A stretch of 64,000 bases of DNA from Vulcanimicrobium winogradskyi (GTDB taxonomy: Bacteria > Vulcanimicrobiota > Vulcanimicrobiia > Vulcanimicrobiales > Vulcanimicrobiaceae), in assembly GCA_003134965.1 (NCBI GenBank), contig PLDA01000002.1, positions 1,054,001-1,118,000 of the forward strand, written 5' to 3'. Below the pieces are notes generated by a model. The model made no database searches, had not been told where the DNA came from, and saw nothing but the letters and a program-made list of their open reading frames with translations. This document shows, piece after piece, positions 51,992-59,814 of the stretch; positions within the stretch are counted from its first letter, which is position 1, and the number at the start of each line of letters is the position of its first letter. A program made the position numbers and the translations under genes.

Positions 51992-52657
51992 CTACCGCGC
52001 GCCGCGGAAGAGCGTGCTCAAGATGCGATTCGGGCAGGCGAGTCCGACCTGTGCGATCGTGCGTTTGCTGCCGACGTCGAAGTGGGTTCCGACCTTGGCG
52101 AGCATCGCGCGCGCCGCTTCGGCGCGGAGCGGATCGTCGAAGCGCGTGCTCGGAGCGATCGGCGTGATCGCAAAGCGGCCGGCCCCCTGCGAGGAGAGGT
52201 CGAGCTCGGTTGCGAGCGCGCCCGCTTCGCGATCGCTCAGCCCGTCGAGACCGCGCAGACGTCGGCCCGCCAGAAACGCGATCGTCGTGCTGCGGTTGCG
52301 AAAGCGCGGTTCGATCTCGCCGCGATCGGCAAACGTCTTCGTCGCGAGCGCCCAGCCGACGGTCGCCGCGGCGAGCGGCTGAAAGTTCCCGTAGAGCCCG
52401 TCGTAGTAGAGACCCTCGCCGACGAAGCCGCGCACGCTCGGCACCGTGATACCGCGCATCTTGTCCGACATCGTCGGTTCCTTGATCGACAGGATCAAGC
52501 CGCGCGATTTGCCTTCCCAGGCGGCGTTGTTGCACGCGACGTACGCCTCGACGAACTGCGTGTGCGTGATCGCCGCACCGGCGGCCGGCGCGGGGGGTGG
52601 CGCGATCGAGAGGGCGAGCACCGTGACGAGCGCGAGGCGCGGCAGCATCGAGCTCAT
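51992..52657 (-). CDS. Exported hypothetical protein
   Basis: 221 residues; signal peptide MLPRLALVTVLALSIAPPPA. The mature protein is Arg-rich and helical (HTQFVEAYVACNNAAWEGKS, GEGLYYDGLYGNFQPLAAAT), with two Cys. The family is not recognised. Its ATG overlaps the hydrolase stop upstream (ATGA), so it is likely exported with that protein and may assist it. Confidence 0.6.
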   Translation of the reverse strand: MSSMLPRLALVTVLALSIAPPPAPAAGAAITHTQFVEAYVACNNAAWEGKSRGLILSIKEPTMSDKMRGITVPSVRGFVGEGLYYDGLYGNFQPLAAATVGWALATKTFADRGEIEPRFRNRSTTIAFLAGRRLRGLDGLSDREAGALATELDLSSQGAGRFAITPIAPSTRFDDPLRAEAARAMLAKVGTHFDVGSKRTIAQVGLACPNRILSTLFRGAR

Positions 52658-53529
52658 ACGCCCAGGTGCGCGATCAGCCATGCGCGGCGGTCGTCGTGCG
52701 CGGTCGGGTCGTCGAGCGCGTGGTCGAGCTTGTACGCCTTGAGCGTCCGGTCGCGGTCCGGGACGGCATTGCGAAGCGCGATCCCGGTCGCTTGCGCCAC
52801 GTACTCGTCGTTCTGGCCGAACTGCAGCAGCGTCGCCTTCTGCTTGCCTCGTGCGAGCCAGCCCGGCAGGTCGAACGCGCTCATCTGCGCGACGTAGGCG
52901 GCCGGGTCCGCCGGCTGCTTCCCGAGCAGGTACCACTCCCAGAACGAGAGCGTCGGGGTCATCAGCACGGCGTACTGCGCGCGGTCGTCGACGGCCAACA
53001 GCAGCGCACCCTCCATCGCGCCGAAGTCGTGGCCGACGAACGCGATCCGTTCGTGGTCGACGCCGTAGACCTGCGTGAGGCAGTCGAGCGCGCGGCGCAA
53101 CGTGATCACCTGCGCGACGGTGTCGGCGTAGTCGGTATCGGTGGTGCGCACGCCGGTGAACCAGCTTTTCTGCGACCACGGCATGTCGACCAGCAGCGAG
53201 ACGACGCCGCGCTTGGCCAATTCCTGCGCGTCGCTCATGAACTCGGTGTGGTTCGTCGTCGCAGGCTCGCCGAGCCAGTGGACCCACAACACGGCCGGTG
53301 ACTTTCTCGGCAAACCGGGCGGCACGACGAGGACCGAGCTCGTCTCCTTCTCGCCTGGGCCGTTGAAGTCGAGCGTCTTGTAGTCGTGACCGTTGTACCG
53401 CGGTGCGAGGCATTTCGTGTTCCTCGACGCGTACTCGAACGACGGTGCGCTCGTGGAAGAGGAGGGCGGCGAGGCGGGCCCGGCGGCGATCAGCGCCAGC
53501 GCGGCGAACGGAGCGGCCAGAGAACGCAT
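52654..53529 (-). CDS. Exported alpha/beta-hydrolase of dienelactone-hydrolase type with Asp at the elbow
   Basis: 291 residues. Signal peptide (MRSLAAPFAALALIAAGPAS). The fold shows LWVHWLGEPATTN (oxyanion region), RIAFVGHDFGAMEGALLLAV (nucleophile elbow), LLQFGQNDEYV (acid) and a C-terminal helix with KLDHALDDPTAHDDR (His). The elbow is GHDFG, so the nucleophile position holds Asp rather than Ser or Cys, as in haloalkane dehalogenases and epoxide hydrolases; activity may differ from ordinary esterases. GAGGT precedes the ATG. Confidence 0.8.
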   Translation of the reverse strand: MRSLAAPFAALALIAAGPASPPSSSTSAPSFEYASRNTKCLAPRYNGHDYKTLDFNGPGEKETSSVLVVPPGLPRKSPAVLWVHWLGEPATTNHTEFMSDAQELAKRGVVSLLVDMPWSQKSWFTGVRTTDTDYADTVAQVITLRRALDCLTQVYGVDHERIAFVGHDFGAMEGALLLAVDDRAQYAVLMTPTLSFWEWYLLGKQPADPAAYVAQMSAFDLPGWLARGKQKATLLQFGQNDEYVAQATGIALRNAVPDRDRTLKAYKLDHALDDPTAHDDRRAWLIAHLGV

Positions 53530-53567
53530 CCCATAACCTCGGCACCTGGCCGCCGCGTCTCCTGCAC

Positions 53568-53846
53568 TCAGACGGCGACCGCGAGCCGCTCCTGGCCGCG
53601 CCGCACCGATCGGTCGAGCATCTTGGTCAGGCCGTACACGTGCCGGGTCGTTGACACGTCGACCCCGAGCAGGTCGCCGAGCTCGACCACGGCGCCGATG
53701 ATGCAGTCGACCTCGAGCGGACGGCCCGCTTCGATGTCCTGGAGCGTCGAGGTCTTGTGATCGCCGACGCGCCGGGCGCCGTCGATGCGGCGCTCGAGCG
53801 TGCCCGTCCAGCGGGCGCAGCGACTTTTGTCGACCCCTTGCGACAA
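53568..53846 (-). pseudogene. C-terminal remnant of 2-dehydropantoate 2-reductase (PanE/ApbA)
   Basis: An open frame of 92 codons whose core reads ARRVGDHKTSTLQDIEAGRP then LEVDCIIGAVVELGDLLGVD, the C-terminal helix bundle of ketopantoate reductases. The Rossmann domain and catalytic Lys part are missing; nothing related is found upstream toward the exporter gene. The N-terminal 20 residues are unrelated sequence starting in an AT-rich dyad, so the fragment marks a deletion junction. Not expected to be functional. Confidence 0.7.
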
Positions 53847-53848
53847 AA
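53825..53848. repeat. AT-flanked inverted repeat at the panE fragment junction
   Basis: TTTTGTCG (53825-53832) and CGACAAAA (53841-53848) are exact complements around an 8-base loop. The A-run that continues to 53851 is on the plus strand after the stem; on the minus strand the T-run precedes it, so it is not a standard terminator for the exporter gene. Confidence 0.45.
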
Positions 53849-53904
53849 AAATTCGGCCGGCCGTTGGCTAGTCGGCGTGCTGCCCGCTCGTTGGGCGGAC
53901 CGAG

Positions 53905-55473
53905 CTACTCGGCGGTAGGCAGCCGCAGCGCCTCGACCGGCGCGGCCTTTCTCCAGTTCAGCAGCAGCACGAGCGGGGTCGAGACGACGAAGATGATCCC
54001 GCACAGCCGCAGCACCATGTCGTACGAGATCACGGTCGCGTTGAGCATCACCATCGAGTAGAGTTGCGCGGCGCTGCCGTGCAGGTCGTGCAGGAAGGTC
54101 GCGATGCTCGGGTTCGCAGGGGTGACGCCGGCAGCGAGCGTCGCGTACGCGTTGTCCTGGTAGCGCGTCTGCAGCAGCTGCAAGATCGCGATCCCCAGCG
54201 ATCCGCCGAGCTGGCGCACGAGCGTGTAGATCCCGGTCGCGTTCGCCATCTTCTCGCGCACGATCTCGCCGAGCGTCGCGGTCGAGAGCGGAACGAAGAG
54301 AAACCCGAGCGCGAAGCCCTGCACCGCTCGCGGCCAGAAGACGTCCCAATAGCCCGACTGCTGGTAGAGCGAGCCCATCCACCACGCGCTCACGGCGAAT
54401 ACCAGCATGCCGAACGCGATCATGGCCCGGCCATCGACCTTCGCCGTGAGGCGCGAGGCGATCGGCATGCTCACCGCGGTCGCGATCGCGCCCGGCAGCA
54501 GCGCGAGCCCGGTCTCGGTCGCGCTGAACCCGAGCACGTTCTGCAGGAACAGCGGGATGACCAGCGCCGTTCCGAACAGCCCGAAACCGGTGACGATCCC
54601 GATCGTGCTGCCGGCGCTGAATGCACGCGACTTGAACACTTTGAGGTCGACGAGCGGGCGCGGATCGTACCATTCCTTGAAGCAGAAGACGATCAGCGAA
54701 ACGACCGCCACGCCGGTGAGGATGACGATCGTCGTCGAAGAGAACCAGTCGTCGTGCTGCCCGCGCTCGAGCACGTACTGCAGCGAGGCGATCCCTGCCG
54801 TCAGCAGTGCGAGGCCGGTGTAGTCGATCGGCGAGCGGTCGCGCTTGAGGTAGACGGGGTCGCGGATGTAGGCGAGCGTCATCAGGAACGCGGCGATCCC
54901 GATCGGGATGTTGATGTAGAAGATCAACGGCCAGGCGTAGTTGTCGACGATCACGCCGCCGAGCGTCGGAGCGATCGCGGGGCCGACCATCGCGCCGAGC
55001 CCGAAGATCGCCATCGCGTTGGCGCGCTTGTCGGGCGGATACGACTCGAACAGGATCGCCTGCGCGGTCGGCTGCAGCGCTCCGCCGCCGAGTCCCTGGA
55101 TCACGCGGTAGAACACGAGCTGCCAGACGGTGGTCGCCGTGCCGCACAGGATCGAGGCGATCGTGAAGATCGCGACGCAGGCCGCGTAGAAGTTGCGCCG
55201 CCCGAAGCGCGCCGTCAGCCAGCCGTTCAGCGGCATGATGATCACGTTGGCCAGGATGTAGCCGGTCGCGACCCAGCCGATCTCGTCGATCGACGAGCCG
55301 AGGTTCCCGGCCATGTCGTTCAGCGCGACGTTCACGATCGACGCGTCGATGATCGCCATGACCAGCCCGAGCATGACCGTCAGCGTGATCATGGCGAGCG
55401 GCGGGTTCGCCTTGCGCTCGGCGCGGCGCTCCGCCGCCGTCAGCGGACCGGTCGCCGTCAGGGGGCTGGTCAA
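53905..55473 (-). CDS. DHA2-family multidrug exporter (EmrB-like, 14 helices)
   Basis: About 522 residues. Helix 1 and its signature LGLVMAIIDASIVNVALNDM, loop GWLTARFGRRNFYA, motif C-like AIFGLGAMVGPAIAPTLGGV, and helices through MVLRLCGIIFVVSTPLVLLL give the 14-helix DHA2 pattern. It would expel hydrophobic compounds with protons; an EmrA-type adaptor gene is not adjacent. TTG 55473 is taken as start (TSPLTATGPL); no strong ribosome binding site is seen and a later ATG (MITLTVMLG) would leave helix 1 intact. It diverges from the zinc-peptidase-like gene at 55578. Confidence 0.9.
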   Translation of the reverse strand: MTSPLTATGPLTAAERRAERKANPPLAMITLTVMLGLVMAIIDASIVNVALNDMAGNLGSSIDEIGWVATGYILANVIIMPLNGWLTARFGRRNFYAACVAIFTIASILCGTATTVWQLVFYRVIQGLGGGALQPTAQAILFESYPPDKRANAMAIFGLGAMVGPAIAPTLGGVIVDNYAWPLIFYINIPIGIAAFLMTLAYIRDPVYLKRDRSPIDYTGLALLTAGIASLQYVLERGQHDDWFSSTTIVILTGVAVVSLIVFCFKEWYDPRPLVDLKVFKSRAFSAGSTIGIVTGFGLFGTALVIPLFLQNVLGFSATETGLALLPGAIATAVSMPIASRLTAKVDGRAMIAFGMLVFAVSAWWMGSLYQQSGYWDVFWPRAVQGFALGFLFVPLSTATLGEIVREKMANATGIYTLVRQLGGSLGIAILQLLQTRYQDNAYATLAAGVTPANPSIATFLHDLHGSAAQLYSMVMLNATVISYDMVLRLCGIIFVVSTPLVLLLNWRKAAPVEALRLPTAE

Positions 55474-55577
55474 ACGAGGCGGTCCGAAACGCGCGGCGGC
55501 ACCTTCGATGTTACCCGCTGCTCGGCGCGATGGTTTTCCCGGCAGGACGTGCGCTGCCGCGGTCGGCAGGAACGGGG

Positions 55578-56186
55578 ATGCTGCGAACCGCCACGATCCT
55601 GCTTGCGCTCCTCGCCGGGCTGGCCGCAAGCGTCGGCGCCCAGACGCCGGACTCGCTCGCCGACGGGAAGCTGAGCTACCGCGATTTCAGCGTCGACGTC
55701 TCGGCCGTGCAGAACGACGCCGGTTTCGGCGCGATAAAGGGGGCGGTTGAGCATCAGCTCGACATCGTCGCCGACTGCGGGGCGAAGCCCACGATCCTGA
55801 CCTTCTTCCGGAGCCAGCGGATCACGCTCTCGCCGACCGCGCGGCACCACTTCAGCCGGGGAGCGGGCGTCGAGGTCAACCCGAGCCAGCTCCCGCCGCA
55901 GCAGCCGGTCATCCTGCACGAGCTGCTGCACGCCTATCAGGCCTACGTCCTCCCGGACGGCCCGCGCAACGCCGACATCCTGAAGTTCTACGGCGAGGCG
56001 AAGCACGGCCGGCTGTACCCGCCCGGCACGTACGTGCTCTCAAACCAGCTCGAGTTCTTCGCGGTCACCGGGAGCCTCTATCTCTGGGGCCACGTCGACC
56101 GGCCGCCGGCGACGCGCGAGAATCTGCGAGCGCGGCAGCCTGCTTACTACACGTGGCTCGGCGAGCTCTTCGGGGTCCAGAAGTGA
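55578..56186 (+). CDS. Exported protein with HExxH zinc-peptidase motif
   Basis: 202 residues from ATG 55578, which follows GGAACGGGG; earlier in-frame starts would precede the signal. Signal peptide LRTATILLALLAGLAASVGA. The key motif is VILHELLHAYQAYVLP, an HELLH zinc site, with a possible third ligand among the acidic residues about 30-45 further on (GEAKHGRLY, SNQLEFFAVTGSLYLWG). It resembles a small gluzincin-like peptidase domain. No pro-domain is seen. Substrate unknown; it could also be a catalytically reduced binding protein. Confidence 0.65.
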   Translation: MLRTATILLALLAGLAASVGAQTPDSLADGKLSYRDFSVDVSAVQNDAGFGAIKGAVEHQLDIVADCGAKPTILTFFRSQRITLSPTARHHFSRGAGVEVNPSQLPPQQPVILHELLHAYQAYVLPDGPRNADILKFYGEAKHGRLYPPGTYVLSNQLEFFAVTGSLYLWGHVDRPPATRENLRARQPAYYTWLGELFGVQK

Positions 56187-56229
56187 GGCCGGGGCCGGTG
56201 ATCCGCGAGCTTCCTCGAAGCCTGGTCGA

Positions 56230-57435
56230 ATGACGACGATCGCTGCACCCGCCTCGGCTCTGGGCGAACGCCTGCAGGCGTTCATGGAGTCCGACGTCTA
56301 CCCGAACGAGCACGTCTACCACGCGCAGCTGCGCAGCGGGCCGAGCCCGTGGGTGCAGCCGCCGATCATGGACGAGCTGCAGGCCAAAGCACGCGCGCAG
56401 GGGCTGTGGAACCTGTTCCTCCCCGAGCCCGAGTGGGGCGCCGGGCTCACCAACCGCGAGTACGCCCCGCTGTGCGAGATCATGGGTCGGTCGGAGATCG
56501 CGCCGGAAGTGTTCAACTGCAGCGCACCGGACACCGGCAACATGGAAGTGTTCGCGCGCTATGGGAGCGATGCGCACAAGGAGCGCTGGCTCAAGCCGCT
56601 GCTCGCCGCCGAGATCCGCTCCGGCTTCTCGATGACCGAGCCCGCGGTCGCGTCGTCCGACGCGACGAACATCAGCGCCGAGATCGTGCGCGACGGCGAC
56701 GAGTACGTGCTCAACGGGCTCAAGTGGTGGACGTCGGGCGCGAATCATCCGCGCTGCAAGGTGCTGATCTTCATGGGGCGCTCCGACCCGAGCGCGCCGA
56801 AGCACCGCCAGCAGACGATGGCGGTCGTCCCGATCGACACGCCCGGCGTGAAGGTGCTGCGAGCCCTGCCGGTGTTCGGGTACGACCACGCGCCGCACGG
56901 GCATTCCGAGATCGCGTTCGAGAACGTTCGCATCCCGGCCGAGGACGTGCTGGTCGGCGAAGGCCGCGGCTTCGAGATCGCGCAAGGGCGGCTCGGACCG
57001 GGCCGCATCCACCACTGCATGCGCGCGATCGGGCTCGCCGAGCGCGCGCTCGAGTCGATGGTGAGACGCGTGAAGTCGCGCATCGCGTTCGGGAAGCCGC
57101 TCTCCGAGCAGGGCGTCATCATGCAGTGGATCGCGGAGTCGCGGATCGAGATCGACCAGAACCGGCTGCTGGTGTACGACGCCGCTGAGAAGCTGGACGC
57201 ATTCGGCAACAAGATCGCGCGCAACGAGCTGGCGATGGTGAAGGTCGCGGCGGCGAACATGGCCTGTCGGGTCGTCGACCGCGCCATCCAGGCGTTCGGC
57301 GCGCGCGGCGTGAGCGACGACGAGAACCTCGCGGCAGCGTACGCGCACGCGCGCACGCTGCGGATCGTCGACGGCCCCGACGAAGTGCACCTGCGCGCGA
57401 TCGCCAAGTTCGAGCTGCAGAAAGGGGAGCGGTGA
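56230..57435 (+). CDS. Acyl-CoA dehydrogenase, ACAD10/11-like
   Basis: 401 residues. FAD and substrate motifs: GFSMTEPAVASSDATNISAE, EYVLNGLKWWTSGANHPRCK and LGPGRIHHCMRAIGLAERAL; C-terminal RIVDGPDEVHLRAIAKFEL. The usual catalytic Glu of the family corresponds to the GPDE region. The sequence style is that of the dehydrogenase part of eukaryotic ACAD10/ACAD11 and LvaC-type enzymes, which act with a kinase on 4-hydroxyacyl-CoA. It is the first gene of a three-gene unit; the histidine phosphatase start overlaps its stop (GTGA). Confidence 0.92.
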   Translation: MTTIAAPASALGERLQAFMESDVYPNEHVYHAQLRSGPSPWVQPPIMDELQAKARAQGLWNLFLPEPEWGAGLTNREYAPLCEIMGRSEIAPEVFNCSAPDTGNMEVFARYGSDAHKERWLKPLLAAEIRSGFSMTEPAVASSDATNISAEIVRDGDEYVLNGLKWWTSGANHPRCKVLIFMGRSDPSAPKHRQQTMAVVPIDTPGVKVLRALPVFGYDHAPHGHSEIAFENVRIPAEDVLVGEGRGFEIAQGRLGPGRIHHCMRAIGLAERALESMVRRVKSRIAFGKPLSEQGVIMQWIAESRIEIDQNRLLVYDAAEKLDAFGNKIARNELAMVKVAAANMACRVVDRAIQAFGARGVSDDENLAAAYAHARTLRIVDGPDEVHLRAIAKFELQKGER

Positions 57436-58109
57436 GCCGACCCGATCCGCTCGACGAGCTCGAGCTGAGCCTGCGGCGCGGAGCGGCCGAGCTGTACGTC
57501 GTGCGCCACGCCGACGCCGTCCCTGAATCCGACGAATCGTTCACCATCTACGACGATTACGAAGCGCACCCGCTGAGCGCGCGCGGCCGCGCGCAGGCAG
57601 AGGCCGCCGGCGAGCGGTTCGCCGAGCTCGAGCTCGCGGCGGTCTACGCCAGCCACATCCGGCGCGCGCGCGAGACCGCCGAGGCGATCGCCGCCGTCGC
57701 GCGGCTCGAGGTGCATGAGGAACGCGATCTGCGCGAGATCGAGATCGGCGCGACCGACGGCACGATGGCGCTGCGCGACCGGCTGGCGTGGCTCGCGATG
57801 GTCGCGATGCGGGACGGCTCGTGGACCGGGATCCCGGGGACCGAACCGTCGGCGCATGTCCGCGCGCGCATGCTGCGCGTGCTCGACGCGATCGCTGAGC
57901 GGCACGCCGGCACGCGCGTCGCCGTCGTCTCGCACGCCGGCGCGATCAACGCCGCGCTCGGCGCGATCGTCGCGAGCGATCACGACTTCCTGTTCCCGCT
58001 CGCGAACGCCGGCGTGAGCGTGCTGCGCATCCACGCCGGGCGACGGCTGCTGATGAGCGCGAACGAGACCGGGCATCTCGCCACGATCCCATCGCGGTCG
58101 CGCCGATGA
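57432..58109 (+). CDS. Histidine phosphatase family protein (SixA/PGAM-like)
   Basis: 225 residues. Phospho-His motif in LYVVRHADAVPESDES (RHA), EAHPLSARGRAQAEAAGERF, YASHIRRARETAEAI, and the second His in AVVSHAGAINAAL. It removes phosphate from an unknown substrate. It is fixed between the acyl-CoA dehydrogenase and the APH-type kinase by GTGA and ATGA overlaps, so it likely acts on the phosphorylated intermediate of that pathway or regulates it; this is inference. Confidence 0.87.
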   Translation: MSRPDPLDELELSLRRGAAELYVVRHADAVPESDESFTIYDDYEAHPLSARGRAQAEAAGERFAELELAAVYASHIRRARETAEAIAAVARLEVHEERDLREIEIGATDGTMALRDRLAWLAMVAMRDGSWTGIPGTEPSAHVRARMLRVLDAIAERHAGTRVAVVSHAGAINAALGAIVASDHDFLFPLANAGVSVLRIHAGRRLLMSANETGHLATIPSRSRR

Positions 58110-59179
58110 CCGCGCACCGCGCGGTCGATCCGGAGACGATCGAGGTCCGCGCCGAGGAGCGTCTCGACACGGCGCGCCTCGAACCGTACTTGCGCGAGCA
58201 TCTCGAGGGCGCCGGTGGGCCGCTGGCGATCCGGCAATTCGGCGGCGGCCACGCGAACCTGACGTACCTGGTTCGCTTCGGCGAGCGCGAGTGGGTGCTG
58301 CGGCGGCCGCCGCTCGGCCCGGTCGTGCGCGGCGCGCACGACATGCGGCGCGAGCACCGCGTGCTCTCGACACTCTACCAAGGCTACCCGCTGGCGCCGC
58401 GCAGCTATCTCCTCTGCACGGATCCGGAGATCATCGGCGCCGACTTCTTCGTGATGGAGCGGCGGTACGGGATCGGCTTGCGGCAGACGATCCCGGAACC
58501 GTGGGTCGACCAACCGGACGTGCTGCGCGGGATCGGCGAGGCGCTGATCGACGATCTGGCCGCGCTGCACGCGGTGCCGCCCCAGAGCGTCGGGCTCGGC
58601 GATCTCGGCCGGCCCGAGGGCTACGTCGAGCGCCAGCTGCTGGGCTGGATCGAACGCTGGAACAACGCGCTGACGGACGACGTCGGGCCGGCAGAGCCGT
58701 TCGTCGGCTGGCTCCTCCAGACGATGCCGCAGCAGCGGCGCACGACGCTGGTCCACAACGACTACAAGCTCGACAACACGCTGCGCGACGCCGCCGACCC
58801 GCGCCGCACCGTTGCCGTGCTCGACTGGGACATGTGCACGCGCGGCGAGCCGATGATGGACCTGGGCTACCTGCTCGGGCTATGGGCGCAATTCAATGAC
58901 GTGCCCGGTCTGATTCACGGCCGGATGCCGACCTGGTACACCGGTTTTCCCACCCGCCGCGAGGCCGCCGAACGCTACGCGCGCCTGAGCGGTGCCGATA
59001 TCGGCGATCTGCACTGGTACGTCGTGTTCAGCGTCTTCCGCTACGCGGTGATCCTGCAGCAGATCTACATCCGCTACGTGCGCGGACAGACGCACGACGA
59101 GCGCTTCCGCGACTTCGGCACCGCCGTCAACCAGCTCACCGAGCGCGGCCTCGAACTGATCGACAGCGGCGATTTCTAA
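58106..59179 (+). CDS. APH-family phosphotransferase, ACAD10/11 kinase-domain-like
   Basis: 357 residues of protein-kinase-like fold. The nucleotide lobe has IRQFGGGHANLTYLVRFG and WVLRRPPLGP; the catalytic loop is TLVHNDYKLDNTL; the metal-binding motif is VAVLDWDMCTRGEPMMDLG. RRPP and the DWD context match the kinase part of ACAD10/ACAD11 and LvaA, which phosphorylate 4-hydroxyacyl-CoA before the dehydrogenase-like partner eliminates phosphate. Aminoglycoside resistance is unlikely. It overlaps the phosphatase gene by ATGA. Confidence 0.9.
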   Translation: MTAHRAVDPETIEVRAEERLDTARLEPYLREHLEGAGGPLAIRQFGGGHANLTYLVRFGEREWVLRRPPLGPVVRGAHDMRREHRVLSTLYQGYPLAPRSYLLCTDPEIIGADFFVMERRYGIGLRQTIPEPWVDQPDVLRGIGEALIDDLAALHAVPPQSVGLGDLGRPEGYVERQLLGWIERWNNALTDDVGPAEPFVGWLLQTMPQQRRTTLVHNDYKLDNTLRDAADPRRTVAVLDWDMCTRGEPMMDLGYLLGLWAQFNDVPGLIHGRMPTWYTGFPTRREAAERYARLSGADIGDLHWYVVFSVFRYAVILQQIYIRYVRGQTHDERFRDFGTAVNQLTERGLELIDSGDF

Positions 59180-59184
59180 CGGGG

Positions 59185-59415
59185 TCACGGGACGGCGGCG
59201 ACACTTCCGATCTGGCCTGACTGCAGCGTCATCGCGCTGGTGGCGCCGGCAGCAAAGTACAACAGCGTCCGGGGGAGTGACAGGTCGCTCGACGACGGAC
59301 GCGTGACGACATACGCGTTTCCGGCCCGGTCGGCGGCGATGTCGAGGACCGCGTTCCCCGCTACGATCGGCAGCGTTCGGTCCGGTGCGCCTTCCGACTC
59401 GTCGGTGTATAGCAA
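59185..59415 (-). pseudogene. C-terminal fragment of a beta-propeller/NHL-like secreted protein
   Basis: A 76-codon frame with LDIAADRAGNAYVVTRPSSS then LLYFAAGATSAMTLQSGQIG, which matches the style of NHL/virginiamycin-B-lyase-type blades (D..GN.YV..). An in-frame stop lies five codons upstream of its first TTG, and the remaining blades are missing, so this looks like the last blade of a deleted gene. It begins 5 bases after the convergent kinase gene. Confidence 0.4.
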
Positions 59416-59562
59416 GATATGCGCTCTCTAGGTCAGGGAAAGAATCGTTGTCGGTGGGCTTGCGCCCAGCGTCGGCGAGACGACGCGCGTCACGCCGTGT
59501 GAGCCCTTCGATCAGGAGGACGCAAAATGATCCTCACTGGACCGGAGTAGCAGCGTGTCGTA

Positions 59563-59703
59563 ATGGACGCCGCGACGACAGTCCTCTGGGTAGACGGCGA
59601 AGAGCCCGGGAGATCTCAGGTCGGGCGCAGTGTCTTGATGGCCGGCGGCTACGCCTCCGTCGATCCGGAGCCGACGACGGAGACCGCACTGCGCTATCGC
59701 TGA
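59563..59703 (+). pseudogene. Short frame resembling a truncated response-regulator receiver domain
   Basis: 46 codons starting DAATTVLWVDGEEPGRSQVG then RSVLMAGGYAS, similar to the first strand and helix of a receiver domain (ILWVDDE..). It ends before the phosphorylated Asp. The area from 59180 to 59814 holds only this, the propeller fragment and no intact gene; it looks like decaying DNA. Confidence 0.3.
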
Positions 59704-59814
59704 GGCTCAGCGCTGAAGAACGCAACGAGGACACCGCGCGTCCGCGGTGCCCTCGAAGCAGCTATCGGGTGGAACCCTACAAATTCCCGATAGCCGCGTT
59801 TGTCGCGATGAAGA

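Noticed and set aside
53825..53851. Intrinsic terminator for the DHA2 exporter gene
   Set aside because: On the minus strand the T-run precedes the stem instead of following it, so the order is wrong.
58106..59179. Aminoglycoside phosphotransferase resistance gene
   Set aside because: The fold is shared, but sequence style and coupling to an acyl-CoA dehydrogenase fit the ACAD10/11 kinase group.
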